A stretch of 64,000 bases of DNA from Camelus bactrianus (GCF_048773025.1 NC_133544.1:63725501-63789500), one strand, 5' to 3'; numbered from the stretch's first letter, positions 1 through 11,139 are shown. Notes: generated by a model not told the origin, from the sequence alone. A program made the numbers and translations.

Positions 1-48
1 TTTCTCAGCTCTTCTTTGCCTGAGTTTGTTAAAAGCTGAACAATTTCA

Positions 49-286
49 GTTGACCATCGAACAATGCAGGGCCTTGGCACCAATGCTCACACAGTCAAAA
101 ATCTGCATATAACTTATAGTCAGTCCTCTTTACCCACGGTTCCTCCATATCCAAGGTTTTGAAGCCACAATTCAACCAACCGCAGACCGTGCAGTGAGGT
201 ACTATTTTCTATTGAAAAAAAAATCCATGTATAAGTGAACCCACACATGGATTCAAACCCATGTTGCTCAAGGATTAACTGTATTT
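49..286. mobile_element. Tigger-type (TcMar) DNA transposon MITE
   Basis: A short non-autonomous DNA transposon of the Tc1/mariner Tigger group. The left end reads CAGTTGACCATCGAACAATG and the right end is an imperfect inverted copy ending in GGATTAACTGTA. The interior carries the phrases typical of this family (gtcaaaaatctgcatataac, attcaaccaaccgcag, ccatgtataagtgaaccc). It is non-coding and old. The family assignment is from memory of the consensus. Confidence 0.65.
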
Positions 287-859
287 TGAATCTCTAATGA
301 TGATAGTTTGTTTAGGCCAAGCTGATTTGGTCATCCAGGCCTTTCAAAAAATTTGTGGCCTTGTTATTTATTTGATTCCAGTAAGAGTCACATATTTATA
401 TATTTATAAAATTCGTTTTTATAAAATATACACATATAGAATACAAAAATTAAAAAAGTGCATTCCTATATTTGTAAGACCTTTAAAAATCAGCATGATG
501 CTGGAAGAGGAAATGAATGGTTTTTACTGCAGTTTCAGATTTGATAATCTAACAATGAAGGAATTAGAAAACTGCTTCTGTTTTCCTGAAGTAAGTAGTT
601 CATTCCAGACAGCTGTTAAGACCACTTTGGAAAACGCTTTGTGATTTATTTTAACCCAAGATACTAACATCATACCTGGGAATCTCAGAAATCAATGTTC
701 TTTTATACACTGAGTTCAAGTAAGGGAACATTTTTCATAGAAGGAATTTTACACCAGAAGGTCTCAGCTGTGCCACCGCCATGCCTGCCTCCTTCCTGTC
801 TGTGGTTCATGGGATTCTCCGAAGTCTCTGAGCAGGTGGCTGCCTTGGTGGAGCCCAAA

Positions 860-898
860 GGTTTTTGATTAGCTTCTTCTGTCATTTCTATTACCGTG
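860..898 (-). other. 23-RSS of the TRDV1/TRAV14-type V gene
   Basis: Directly 3' of the V exon. The heptamer is CACGGTA (consensus CACAGTG, two differences), the spacer is exactly 23 bases and the nonamer is TCAAAAACC (one difference from ACAAAAACC). The nonamer is good but the heptamer is weak at position 4, so rearrangement efficiency may be low. Confidence 0.75.
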
Positions 899-1463
899 GT
901 AACGCCAGAGAGCACAGAAGTACTTTCCTGAGTCTGCCAGCTGTGAAGATGAGATGGTGAGGCTGATGGATTGGTTTGCCTTTTGGAAGTTCACAGAGTA
1001 GCGATCCCGCTTTGCGCTTGCCTTATTGTCATCCTGATAAATAAGAAAAGCCATCCTTCCACTGGGACCCTGTTTGTACCAGTACAAAGTATACCTCTGT
1101 GCTGTGGTTTCATACGTGCAGTGCATGGTCACAGCTTGTCCTTCTTGTGCTGTTTCTGTGGTCTGATTTTGGGTTACTTTCGCAGCCATCCCAGATCCTA
1201 TGGAAAAATGAGAAGACAGGGTCGTTCCTCTGAAATGTCTCATGGGTCATGAGGGCTAGATTAATTTCAGACACAAAGACAAAGAAAAGGAACGCAAGGT
1301 GTTTCATCTCGCCACCTCTCTCCCCCCTGCAGACCCCCGCCAGGCACAACTTGCACAGCCCCATCCCTGAGCTCTAAGAGGAAGCTGAGACCCCACGTGC
1401 AGGGCCACACGTACCGAAGCCAAAGGAGGCCACGAATGCCCACAGCAGGCCAGGCAGGAGCAT
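899..1463 (-). CDS. T-cell receptor V gene, TRDV1/TRAV14 clade (intact)
   Basis: Two-exon V gene encoding a variable domain of a delta or alpha chain of the T-cell receptor. The leader exon at 1463-1415 encodes [16 protein letters not shown], and the GT donor follows at 1414. After a 217-base intron the V exon runs 1197-899. Joining the exons gives [10 protein letters not shown] with no stop. Cys23 (MHCTYET), Trp41 (LYWYKQ), the DSGKYFC stretch and a germline CALW end are all present. The framework ([22 protein letters not shown]) places it with human TRDV1, TRAV14/DV4, TRAV19 and TRAV38. CALW and WYKQ favour TRDV1. Its position 3' of TRAV29/DV5 would fit human TRAV30/TRAV31, so TRAV31 orthology is possible. 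The coding parts look functional. The RSS heptamer is degenerate. Confidence 0.85.
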
Positions 1464-1734
1464 GACAGGAGGTCTTGTCCGGCTGAGATTTCTCTCGTTC
1501 TCACTCCAGCGGAGACCGGCCCTTCTCTGAGTGCCGGGAGCAGAGTCCTGGGGCTTTTACACGTTTCTGCCCCCGAAACAGGAAGTAACGTTCGTAAGGA
1601 GGGTGTCACAGTCAGTCTATTCAGAGACTGGAACATCCACCCACTGCAAACCACTGTTGTGTTTTGATGTCTTTTCAGGGCAATACCTTTGAAAGATGGC
1701 ATTGTATTCAGCAAGGTACAGGAATGAGTTTAAT

Positions 1735-2290
1735 TATCTTTTTGCTATTGAGTTCTTGCTTAAAACCATTGTGATCAGAGACTATATTCCAAATGATTGA
1801 AATCCTTTGAAATTGATTAAGCTGTGCTTTAAGATCCAGAATAGAGTCAACTTTGATAAATATTCCATGTGCATTTGAAAATAATTTGTGTTTTGTTGTT
1901 TTGGGGTAAACTATAAATGTAAATTAGGTAAAGGATAGTAATTGTGTATTGTAAACAGAGAATATTTTCTCTGCGTTTCTACTGTGTTATGTTAATGCCT
2001 GCTTCCAGGCTTGTATATTATTTTACTGATTTTTTAAATTAACAAATGCTTCTAGTTTAATTCTTCTGATTAACTCTACTGATTCTTGTTTGATACATTT
2101 TGAAGCTATGCTATTCAGTGTATATAAACATAGAATTGTTCTGTATCTTGGTGACTGTGAAGTTAATCATTTGGAGTGTTGCTCTGTATCCTTCATAACA
2201 CTTCCCATTTTAATGTCTACTTTATTTGATATTAGTATAGCTCCTCAGCTTTCTTTTGGTCAGAGTTTCCTACAGTCTTATTATCCATAT
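1735..2290 (-). mobile_element. LINE-1 ORF2-region fragment, antisense
   Basis: Old L1 sequence reading on the minus strand, recognised by phrases such as aaaaccattgtgatcagaga and ttccatgtgcatttgaaaat that match the middle of L1 ORF2. No open frame of useful length remains. It is followed by a plus-strand L1 piece, so two L1 fragments meet head to head. Confidence 0.5.
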
Positions 2291-2329
2291 GCAAAAGAAA
2301 GAAATTGTTTCTCTTGACCTCCCATCACA

Positions 2330-2690
2330 CTAAAGAATTAACCTGAAATGAATCAATGACCTCAATGTACAAACTAAAACTACCAAACTCTTAGAAAAAA
2401 ACATAGATGTAAATCTTTGTGACCTTGGATTGGAAATCGTTTTTAAACGATGACATCAAAGCACAAGTAACTAAAGAAAAAATTAGGTAAATTAGGCTTT
2501 ATCAAAATTAAAAGCTTCGAAAAATACTGCTTCAAAAATGCTATCCAGAAAGTAAAAATACAAGGTGCAGAATGGGAGAAACTATTTATAAACCACATGC
2601 CTGTTAAGGGGTGAGTATACAGAATACGTAAAGAACACCTATAACCTAACAATAAAAAGACAAATAACCCAAGGAAAAGTTTAATTTTAA
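2330..2690 (+). mobile_element. LINE-1 ORF2 3'-region fragment
   Basis: Plus-strand L1 sequence from the end of ORF2, seen in phrases such as tgtgaccttggattggaaat, gcacaagtaactaaagaaaa, gaatgggagaaactatttat and aacaataaaaagacaaataa. Degenerate and non-functional. Confidence 0.6.
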
Positions 2691-2879
2691 CAATTTGAAT
2701 AGGCTGTTGGGGGTAGCAGGGATACAGGTGAGAGTTAATGCTACTTTCCTATATATACTGTATATATGTTCACTGTATATCCTTTTGTATAATTTTTAAT
2801 TTTACATGATATATATTTATTACCTATTCAAAAACCCAAGAGTAATTTCTATTAAAAATATTTTCACTGTCAGTCAGCT

Positions 2880-3560
2880 GATTAGATGGTTGGAACTTCC
2901 CCTGCCCAAAGGAAGAGGAGAGGTACTGGAAGTTGAATCAATCACCAATGGCCAATGGTGTAATCAATCTTGACTCTGTAGTGAAGCCTCCCTAAAAACC
3001 GAAAAAACTGGGTTCAGAGAGGTTCTCGGTTGGTGAACACATGGAGGTGCTGGGAGAGCAGAACATGGAGAGGGCATAGAAGCTCTGCACCCTCCTATAC
3101 CCCTTGCCCTATGCATCCCTCCATTTGGCTGTTCCTGAGTTAGATCCTTTTTATAATAAGCCAGTAAGGTAGTGAGTAAAGTGTTTCTCTGGGTTATGTA
3201 AGCTGCTCTGTGAAATTAATTGAAATTACAAAGGGGGTCATGGAAATATGTGATCTATAGGTAGTCAGACAGACGTATACGTAACAGCCTGGGCTTGCGC
3301 TTGGCTTCTTGAGTTAAAGTGATTTGTTGGAACCTCCAGTTTGTTGTGATTAGAGTCTGAGGTGAAGGAAGGGATGGGAGAGGCAGTTTTGTAGGACTGA
3401 GCACTAACCTTTGGGATATGATGTTATCTCCGGGGAGATAATATCAGAGTTGAGATGAATTGAAATGAAGGACACAGCTGGTGTCCAGAGAATTGCTTGG
3501 TGGTGTGTTGGATTTGGGTCCAGGAACCCAAAAAGGGACTGTCTTCCCCCCAAAACTGAG
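2880..3560 (+). mobile_element. Ancient LTR-like mammalian repeat
   Basis: A degenerate interspersed repeat with phrases I associate with an old mammalian LTR: aagcctccctaaaaacc, ccttgccctatgcatc, a tail-like ataataagccagtaa, and gggactgag/gatctgatgc-like blocks around 3390-3440. The family is not resolved, ERVL-type being a guess. It looks very old. Confidence 0.4.
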
Positions 3561-3909
3561 TTGAGCAGGTATGAAAACTAGAATCATCAAAAATAATTTC
3601 TAAATGCTGTCTCCCATACGTTTCTTCTTCTATGACATGTTTCATGGGGAAATAGTAGACATATGATCATGTCTGAGGAGCATGGCTTTTACTCGAGTGT
3701 GTGGTCCCTGCGCCAGCTGTGAGGGAGTTCTTCCTGGAATGAATTTAACCGCTTTCTTTCTAGAGCTTATCTTACACACTTTGACCACCAGCTGCTTAAA
3801 AAAAAAGTCTAGGTAAGGTTTGTAAGTCTTCCTTGAGAATATGGGAACAAGCATTTGCCTCTAGTTTTGTTCTGAGCTTTTTGTAAATTCCTCTTTCACA
3901 TTTGTTTTC

Positions 3910-4215
3910 TAGCAGGCTCTCTGAGATGACAGAAGTACGCTGCAGAGTCTTCTAGCTCTGACGGTGATGTGATGAGCCTGATGGTTTTTGTTGCTTTCAA
4001 GAATTCCACAAAATTTTGACCCTCTGTTGCGCTGGTTTTTGCTTTGTGTGCAGAGTAATGAGAAAGGTCATCTATCCCCTGGAGGACTTTTGTACCAACA
4101 CAGTCCGTAACCTGCAACCCTGGTGTTTAGCATGTGGTAATTGCTCTCTTTTGGGCTACACTCCACAGTATTACATGCTTCCTGAGGGTAGACACAATAC
4201 CTATTTCTTTCTGGT
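3910..4215 (-). pseudogene. TCR V relic, TRDV1/TRAV14/TRAV38 clade
   Basis: A decayed V exon. The 5' part on the minus strand reads a damaged FR1 with a second cysteine (TVECSPKES), then YGLCWYKSPPG, equivalent to FR2 of TRAV14/TRAV38. After a frame change the 3' part reads ATEGQNFVEFLKATK, then SELEDSAAYFCHLRE, a clear FR3 with Cys104. No heptamer or nonamer is visible beyond Cys104 and no leader exon could be identified. It is clearly a pseudogene. Clade membership is supported, the exact subgroup is not. It lies between TRAV29/DV5 and the intact V gene at 0.9-1.5 kb. Confidence 0.65.
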
Positions 4216-4259
4216 ACATCTCTTGTATTTGATCTAAGAAACATATTAGGTGTCAAATG

Positions 4260-5840
4260 AATAAATTATTAGAAGAATCTCAAGTTTGTAACTTCAGCTT
4301 CAAGATTATAATTGTTCATTTGTAAAATTGAGATTATGGTTACTCAGCAGCGTTGGTTTGAAAATTATACATATATATATAAAGTTTATATTTATATAAT
4401 TTTATTCATAACACAACCTTGGCTTTCAGTCCTGAAATTCACCATGATCTCTATTGCCTTGTATGTGCTACTCCTACATGAAAGATCACTTCCCCCACCT
4501 CTTCTGTCTTTCAACCTGATTAACTCCTACTAAACCTAAAGGTCTCAGCTCAGGCATCCCAGAATGTAGGCTGGTTCTAACTCACCACTAAGGCTGGGGT
4601 CAGGAGGGAGCTGTTTATATGCCTTTATATCACCTTTTGCTTTTCTAAACTGAGTCCTTGTCTCACTTTATCTGATCAGCTATCTTTATAACTAACTAGA
4701 CTATAAATTCAGTGAGGGAAGATACTATATATTTTCTCATAGCTCTTTTTTTCCCCAGCATGTAACATGTATGTAGAACTCAGCAGGTATTCAATGAATA
4801 ATTGTTGGTTGATTGACTGAATTAAAATCTGAGAACAATATTAGTCGGAAACTATTATTCTTGCATTACACATGAAGTCCAATATGAGGTAGTAAGAAAT
4901 TGATCACTTGTTCCAGGATGGCATAGCTCATGTAGAAAGTTCATTGCTTCTCAAATACATCAAATAAGAAAAAGATATAGATTGGTAGCCATGGAAATGA
5001 GTGAAATGTGAGTATTGCTGTAGAAAGATCTTGAACAAAAATAATAGGAATAAGATTGTGTGTAGCATTCCCTTTTCTGGTATGACTTTTTGTGTAGCCT
5101 TAGGAATGCAGAGAAGGCATTGATACATTCCCAGATTGTAGCCTTCCTTCATACACAGACATGAAATAGGGCAAGTATAATAGCAATCAGAGTAAAAAAT
5201 GTGCAATATAATTGAACTTTACAACTGGGGTGGAATAATTTATAAATCATGTTAAATATATCTGAGGATAAGAAAAGCTATTTGACTTTTGACTTAAGAT
5301 ATTAGAAATCATTTTATTAAGAACAAGGATGCACAGTAACTAGACTGATTATGCATCCATATTTTTATATTTTTGAAATTGAAATGAACTGCATGGTATC
5401 CCTAATATGTGGAATCAGTAAAAAGTTAACTCAGAAACAGAGAATGGAAAAGTGGCTGTGAGGGGCTGGGGGGCTGTCGAAATACAGAGAGTTTGGAAAA
5501 AAGTCCTTAAAATAAATAATAATAAATTTGAATTTATAATAATATGTTACATTATACAGTATAAATAAATGTATAAATATATAAATACATAAAATACACA
5601 TATAGCTAAATAATATGCTATGTAATATATAATATACCATGTTATATTATTATTTTTCCCCACCAGCCCTGTTATTGTGGAATATACATATACTGTGTGG
5701 ATATATAAAAATAAATGTGTGAATATATATACTCATATGTATACACACAATATATGTATAATATATTATGAGATAATATGGTGGGAACCTAAGACTTACT
5801 TTAGCTAGTTTGGTATGGCAAGCTACAATGGAAGCAGAGT
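4260..5840. other. Intergenic, AT-rich, no gene seen
   Basis: No V exon, RSS or splice-flanked leader was found here. The stretch at 5500-5780 is rich in TATA/ATAT runs. The small open frames have no recognisable motifs. Confidence 0.6.
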
Positions 5841-5849
5841 TTTAAAAGG

Positions 5850-6150
5850 TGTTTTCATGGTTTAACCCTTGCTGTTGCTCCTCTGTGATTGATGTGAGAG
5901 TGCGTTTGACCTCAGCCGGAGGATGAGGCAGATGGAGAAGAGTTGACCCTAGACGAGGCCATCCTGGACTGGCCTGTTGATCTTCAGCCATAACATTGAA
6001 CTCAGCCAAGCCCAGAAAAATGGATCAGCAGAGACCAGTCTAAATTGCCAATTCACACTTTAATGAGTGAAATAATTTATTATTTTAAGCCTCTGCGTTT
6101 TGGAGTTACGCACCATTACTGTAACAATGAGTAACAGATAAACAGGAGCT
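5850..6150 (+). mobile_element. MaLR-type (MLT1-like) LTR fragment
   Basis: A mammalian MaLR LTR fossil, recognised mainly from its 3' part (ttattattttaagcctctgc, then gttacgcaccattactgtaa, ending near gagtaacagataaaca) and from the GA-rich block before it. Old and degenerate. Confidence 0.5.
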
Positions 6151-6462
6151 ATGGGTGTGTATTTGAAAAGCCTGTGGTGTGGCTTTGGGAAGGTAAGAAT
6201 GCACTGCATTACAGTAGAGTAGGTAGGTCTTCCAATGAGCTCTGTGTTGACTCTGCGGCAGATGTCTCTTGGTTCCAGAGATCGGGGATCCCTGAGCCCA
6301 ACCATAATGGATGCTAACTGACGTAGTCTCCTGTGTAAACATACAGCTTCCTAAATCAGGTACCACTTTTGAGGGACACATAATTTTATTGTCAAGAAGA
6401 TGTTCCAGGAACATGTTCAGTTTTTTGGTGAAGAATTAGGTGAAGAATTTTACAAATCTCAC

Positions 6463-6489
6463 TCACACACACACACACACTCACACACA
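6463..6489. repeat. (CA)n microsatellite
   Basis: An interrupted CA dinucleotide run within intergenic DNA. Confidence 0.85.
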
Positions 6490-7014
6490 GATATGTAGAT
6501 GCTACACTACACATACATTATGTACACAGGAACCTCTTGCTTTCTCAGGAGAACCACAATATCTCACTCTGTTTCTCTTTTTTTCTTCTGGATGTTGAGA
6601 TCTTTTTTCTCTTTTCAGTTTGAAATTATTTGTTTAAGGAACTGAGAACGATTCTAGGTATGAAGAAGAAAAATTTTCATGGAAACTCATTTTGATGAAT
6701 TTCCTTCTTTTCATTTAGATATGAAAGGCATAAAATCTGACAGTAAATGTTGGAGGTGAATGAAATCATGTAGCCATTGATGTAAGGAAATAGGTTTCAT
6801 GTAGTTTTAACATGTATTTCACACACGAAGAAATCTGAGTGAATAAAAGAGTGGCCAAAGGTCATACAAACTGACAGTGGAAGAAATTAGAACATAAAAT
6901 GTCAAGCTTTTTTATTATCTAAGACACTCATTTTATTACTATTCATTGTAGGAAGGAAATTCTCATGTAGGTAACTTTGGACTTCTAGATCAGTAAGCTT
7001 GATGCTGAAAACTG

Positions 7015-7240
7015 CTTACATCTTTTGGGGAGTTCTGGATTTGCAGATACTAACTACTATATATAAAATAGATAGACAAGTTTATACTGTATAGCAAAGA
7101 GAACTATATTCAATATCTTGTAGTAACTTATAATGAAAAAGAATATGAAAATGAGTATATGTATGTATATGTATGTCTGAACTATTATACCAGAAATTGA
7201 TGCAGCACTGTAAACTGACTATACCTCAATTAAAAAAAAA
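7015..7240 (+). mobile_element. 5'-truncated LINE-1 3' end
   Basis: The terminal 3' UTR of an artiodactyl-type L1: gatttgcagatactaactac, tatactgtatagcaaagaga, attcaatatcttgtagtaac, ending gactatacctcaatt and an A tail. The exact wording resembles camelid L1 tails, and this is the main basis for the species inference. Confidence 0.75.
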
Positions 7241-8233
7241 AGTCTCTTAGGGCATTTTGCTGATCTTAATGGCCAGATACCACTCTTTGACACTTGACAT
7301 TCATGACAGACAAAGGAAATTAATTGATACCCATTTACATTAATTACACAGCTGAGAAAAAAGAAACTGCTTGTATTTTTGATTAACTGACAACCTACTG
7401 GAGACCTCTGATTTAATATTTCCCACATCTTCTAGATTCTTATGGTCCTAGAGTGACCTTGGCCTGGTTCTTTATTCTTAACATTGAACTGCCTCCTAAA
7501 TGTTTCATGCCATGTGGCCACGTGTGCATCTCAGCTGAGAATCAGGATAGCTACCAATAACAAGATCTTTGCAGCTGACTAGCTTCATGACATGCTTGTG
7601 TTTATTATTATGATCCACCCTTTCCTGATGGACAATGTGTCAAATAGTCGAATGTCTTCCTGGGAAAAAGAGTACACAGTAAGTGATTTGCTGAAGCAAT
7701 GCCTAGAAGCAACTTACACGTGTAGAAACAAGTAAGTGAATGTGATTTACAACATACACATCCTCAAATGAATTTAATGTAAAGGCTCAGTTGCCCAGAA
7801 ACAATGATTGGGTATTATCTTGTCCATTTTATACAAAAATGAAGCTCATCATTGCTTATACTCAAAGGCACACAAACATTCACTGCACCAGCTTGCAGTA
7901 GGACCCAGCTTCCCCATCCCAAATGTATCTTTCCTCCAGAATATAGGGGAAACATGGCATTCTCATTCCAGGAGCTAATAGGAGCAAAACATCACCAGAG
8001 ATAGGTGCTTTAGCTAAACCAGCAACCTTTCTCTGAAAGTGAAAAAAAGGGGATGGTTAGATGCCTGGACACCCTAAAGCTCAGGGAATGTTCCTCACTC
8101 CTTTGTAGGACTTGCCATGTATTGATCTTCCTTGAAGCTCAGCTGCCTCGCCCACTTTAAAGCACATCTTCTCATACTCCCATGTGCAAAGGGAGGCAAG
8201 TCTGTGTGCCTCTCAGTCCGAGACCCCAGAGCA

Positions 8234-8272
8234 GGTTTGGGTACAGGCTGCAGGTGCCTGGAGAGCACTGTG
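8234..8272 (-). other. 23-RSS of TRAV29/DV5
   Basis: Consensus heptamer CACAGTG, a 23-base spacer containing CACCTGCAGCCTG, and nonamer ACCCAAACC. The signal is intact although the gene is broken. Confidence 0.9.
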
Positions 8273-8809
8273 CACTGGCTGTGCAGAGGTACAAGGCTGA
8301 GTCTTGGGGCTGGGAGGCCGCGATGTGCGGAGAGAGATGTCGCACTTCCGTTGTGGAAGACTGTGGATCTTCCATCCTCATTTTTCTCCACAACTGAACG
8401 TATTGATATCAGGAATGCGGGACTTTGCACTGGGTATTTTTTGTACCACTGGACGTAATCATACATACTATCATAGTCACAGTTCAGAATGGAAATTCCT
8501 CCTTCCTGCACACTCAGGGATGGAGGATTTTGCTTACCCTGCTGCTGGTCACCGTTCTTCTTTTGACTCTTCACTCCTATTTGGAAAGAGAGTAACAGAT
8601 TTTTAAATTTTATTCTTAAAGTCCCCACAGAAAATCATGATGAACCTGAAAACATAACACAATAGAACTCCACAGTGATCTCATCTCCCAGCCTTGTAGT
8701 GTTCCTTGGAGATTTTTTTTTTTTTTGCTATATTGAAATCTCCCACCCATAACTCACAGTCAGGCTGGAGCCACAGAGTCAGCAGTGATGCTCCCAGGAG
8801 CTTGCCCAT
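8273..8809 (-). pseudogene. TRAV29DV5: TRAV29/DV5 pseudogene
   Basis: Would encode an alpha/delta-shared V domain. The leader exon 8809-8758 encodes MGKLLGASLLTLWLQPD, very close to human TRAV29. The V exon 8576-8273 reads SQKKNGDQQQGKQNPPSLSV, then ISILNCDY, WYKKYP, FLISIRS and KNEDGR, all hallmark TRAV29/DV5. Two lesions are visible. Joining the last leader base T to the V exon start GA creates TGA where human and the sibling TRAV23 genes have a Trp codon. A two-base loss in the FR3 SAKHLSLHI motif (about 8333-8340) shifts the frame, and the rest (HIAASQPQDSALYLCTAS) is readable only in the next frame. The RSS is intact. Confidence 0.9.
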
Positions 8810-8990
8810 TTAGGAACAGTTCTGTTTAGGAAGGAGATCGTTACTAGACTGAAAGTTCACTAGCATTTCCCATTGTTTTGAAAGTGAAATCACTTGGATT
8901 TATGAAGGGTGCACTTCTCAATACTATATTTGAAGTGAGAAAAAACATTGAGACACCTTTTTCTTATTGGGTTTGAGGACTGCAGCCACA

Positions 8991-9029
8991 CATCTGGGTT
9001 CAGGCTTCAAGTGCCTGGGAAGCACTGCG
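8991..9029 (-). other. Degenerate 23-RSS of the TRAV20/24-like relic
   Basis: Heptamer CGCAGTG, a 23-base spacer and nonamer ACCCAGATG. The spacer still shows the shared core in mutated form (CACTTGAAGCCTG). It sits exactly where the RSS of the neighbouring relic should lie. Confidence 0.6.
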
Positions 9030-9302
9030 TCCCCTGAGACACAAGGGAGGTGGCTGAGTCTCTGGTCTGGTGTGCTGAAAGCTCTGCCCAGCCTTTATAC
9101 TAATTGTGGCCCTTTTCTCCCTCCTCCTTTTCCTCCCCATTTAAGTGTATTTTAAAAAGGAACATGTAGCTGTTCCCAGGGTCTGTACCAAAGCAAGCTA
9201 GTAGAAGTGTAGAAAAGAAAGTACAGGTGAGACCGGAGCTTTCTTGCTCTTGGAGATGGAGGGGTCGAGGATTCTGCTGTGCGCTGAGCTGGCTGCTCAC
9301 TC
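9030..9302 (-). pseudogene. TRAV V-exon relic, TRAV20/TRAV24-like
   Basis: A decayed V exon between the TRAV28-position gene and TRAV29/DV5. A splice acceptor (GGACAG) at 9303-9304 precedes VSSQLSAQQNPRPLHLQE and GLTCTF, matching FR1 of TRAV24 or TRAV20. A later frame gives SLLWYRP, then LNGEEKEEGE, an FR2-to-FR3 match. The 3' end carries DSATSLV-like sequence but no proper Cys104 codon. Several frame changes and a stop are evident. No leader exon could be assigned. TRAV24 is favoured by VSS and by LNGEEKEEG, which resembles the intact TRAV24 genes here. TRAV20 remains possible. Confidence 0.65.
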
Positions 9303-9547
9303 CTGTCCAGAAAGCCAGAATCAGATATGAGAGAGTTGATCAGTCTATAGATTTCACCTAGTGACTTATCCCCACAGAGACCTCCACACGAACCCCTGGA
9401 TGTATGTGCCAGCACTGTGGTGTCAAGTTGTAGCCCTATACAAATGCTTTCTGCGGGAATCAGGGGATACAAGGCAGAGGGGGTGCGACTCTAATCACAC
9501 TGGGCACCAGCTCCCACTCTGGGGGTTGGGTTAAGTCTTTAGCTACG

Positions 9548-9586
9548 GTTTTGTGTTCAGGCTGCAGGTGTCTGGGGAGCACTGTG
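9548..9586 (-). other. 23-RSS of the TRAV28-position gene
   Basis: Consensus heptamer CACAGTG, a 23-base spacer containing CACCTGCAGCCTG, and nonamer ACACAAAAC. Confidence 0.88.
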
Positions 9587-10143
9587 CCTCCACAGCACAG
9601 AAGTAAGTGGCGGAGTCCCCAGGCTGGGAGTCTCTGATGTGGAGGTGACTGTAACTTTCCCTGATATTGACCGTGGCTGTCAGCCTTCCATTTTGCTTTA
9701 TTCCTGACGCTATGTAAAACAAGGATATGAGGCGTCCATCAGGCTTTTGTTGAAACCACTGCAAACTTGTCAGGGATACGGAAAAATTGCACGTCAGAGA
9801 GGAATTTTCCCCCTCTTGGAGGGTCAGGACCCCAGGACTCTGCTCCACCTTCATTTGCACCCTCAGCCCTGTTGAGAAAAAGAAAACTAGGAATAGGTGA
9901 GGGTCACGGCCACATGGCTGTGGCTACTTCCAAGCGCAGAACATTTTTCTCTAGTTTTCATCCTCGTGGTGGAGAACAGCCTAGGTGACTTATGTTCTCT
10001 CTCTTCCTCCATCTTTCCTTTCCTCCCTTGCTCCTTTCCAAATTTAACTGTGATGTTCCTTCAGGTTCCCTCTGGGATGCTCTTAACTCACAGTAAATCT
10101 GTATCCACAGGAGGACCAGCAAGACTCCTATTTGTGTCTTCAT
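9587..10143 (-). CDS. TCR alpha V gene, TRAV22/TRAV41-like, TRAV28 position
   Basis: Intact two-exon V gene for a T-cell receptor alpha chain. The leader exon 10143-10092 encodes MKTQIGVLLVLLWIQIY and ends with a GTGAGT donor. The 223-base intron ends in CAACAG. The V exon 9868-9587 joins in frame (WLRVQMKVEQSP) and continues with SLTCNFS (Cys23), LQWFQQ (Trp41), FYIASGIKQNGRL and DSATYFCAVE (Cys104). FR2-CDR2-FR3 resembles human TRAV22 (FYIPSGTKQNGRL) and in part TRAV41 (ATINI, SLHI). The leader differs from TRAV22. It lies between TRAV27 and TRAV29/DV5, the slot occupied in human by TRAV28, a pseudogene as I recall. Orthology to TRAV28 is an inference from synteny. No defect is visible in exons, splice sites or RSS. 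Confidence 0.88.
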
Positions 10144-10149
10144 GATTCT

Positions 10150-10970
10150 TTACTCTTTTATTCAGGGACACAACTCGATGTCAAGTTCCTTCAAACATTG
10201 ATATGCCTCATGTCTTGAGTGTGGCACTCATTTTGTTCCTGTGTCTGATTGGTTTCACGACACAGATTCAACAGCAGCCTCTCCCAAGCGTCATCACTCA
10301 GCTGTGTCGTCGGAGCTCCACCTACCTGCGAATTAGTCCTTCTGCACCACATGGTGTGTGTGTGTGTGTGTTGGGAGTAATGGAAGGGTTATCTTCTGAG
10401 GGTTTAAGAATCTTTGCTTTTTGTAAACTCTGGGTATATGTAGAATAATTTATATGAAGAATGGGGAGATAGTACCTTAGAGGGGGAATAAACAATTTAT
10501 ATATCAGTAAAGACCCATAGATAAGAGATATGGACCAGCCTAAAACCTGAGAGATGATCAGATTGAGAAACTTTTCTGAGTTGTGAATACATACATAAAA
10601 TATTATAATGAGTATATATTATATACACATTATATGTAATATAAATAAATGTGAATGATACAAATATATATGTAACCAATTTCCATTTTTTACATTCCAT
10701 GTATTTTACTTGTTGACTTTATTAAAATCAAATGACATAATAATAGTCCAGGAAAAATAACCACTTAGAAATAAGAAATATGTCATAATTGTAGAAAGAA
10801 AACTATATAATTGCTCAGTCTTTTTCATTTATATATATAAAATAAGAAATATATCTGTATGAAGTGTATATACATACATATAAAACATGAAATATTATAT
10901 ATAGGAAAAGGACTGAGGAAGTGAACATTGAATGTTAAATTGATAAGAGTAGAAACTTTTAGGATGTGTG

Positions 10971-10980
<10 letters not shown>
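10150..10980. other. Intergenic, AT-rich, no gene seen
   Basis: Sequence 5' of the TRAV28-position gene. A short GT run lies near 10354-10371 and AT-rich blocks at 10590-10680 and 10820-10910. No V exon or RSS. Confidence 0.6.
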
Positions 10981-11017
<37 letters not shown>

Positions 11018-11045
11018 TAGTTATATGAAATATCTATCTCTATTA

Positions 11046-11093
<48 letters not shown>

Positions 11094-11108
11094 CCTTTCT
11101 ATCTATCT
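10976..11108. repeat. Compound microsatellite (TG)n and (CTAT)n
   Basis: A pure TG run at about 10981-11014, followed by CTAT/ATCT tetranucleotide repeats at about 11049-11108. Confidence 0.9.
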
Positions 11109-11139
11109 CCTAAAAGTTTCTACTTTATCAATTTAACAT

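Noticed and set aside
3870-3915. Possible RSS for the V relic at 3.9-4.2 kb
   Set aside because: No CACAGTG-like heptamer with a nonamer at 12 or 23 bases could be found after Cys104.
11049-11108. Regular tetranucleotide array as a possible CRISPR or satellite
   Set aside because: Pure CTAT microsatellite with no spacers, in mammalian DNA.
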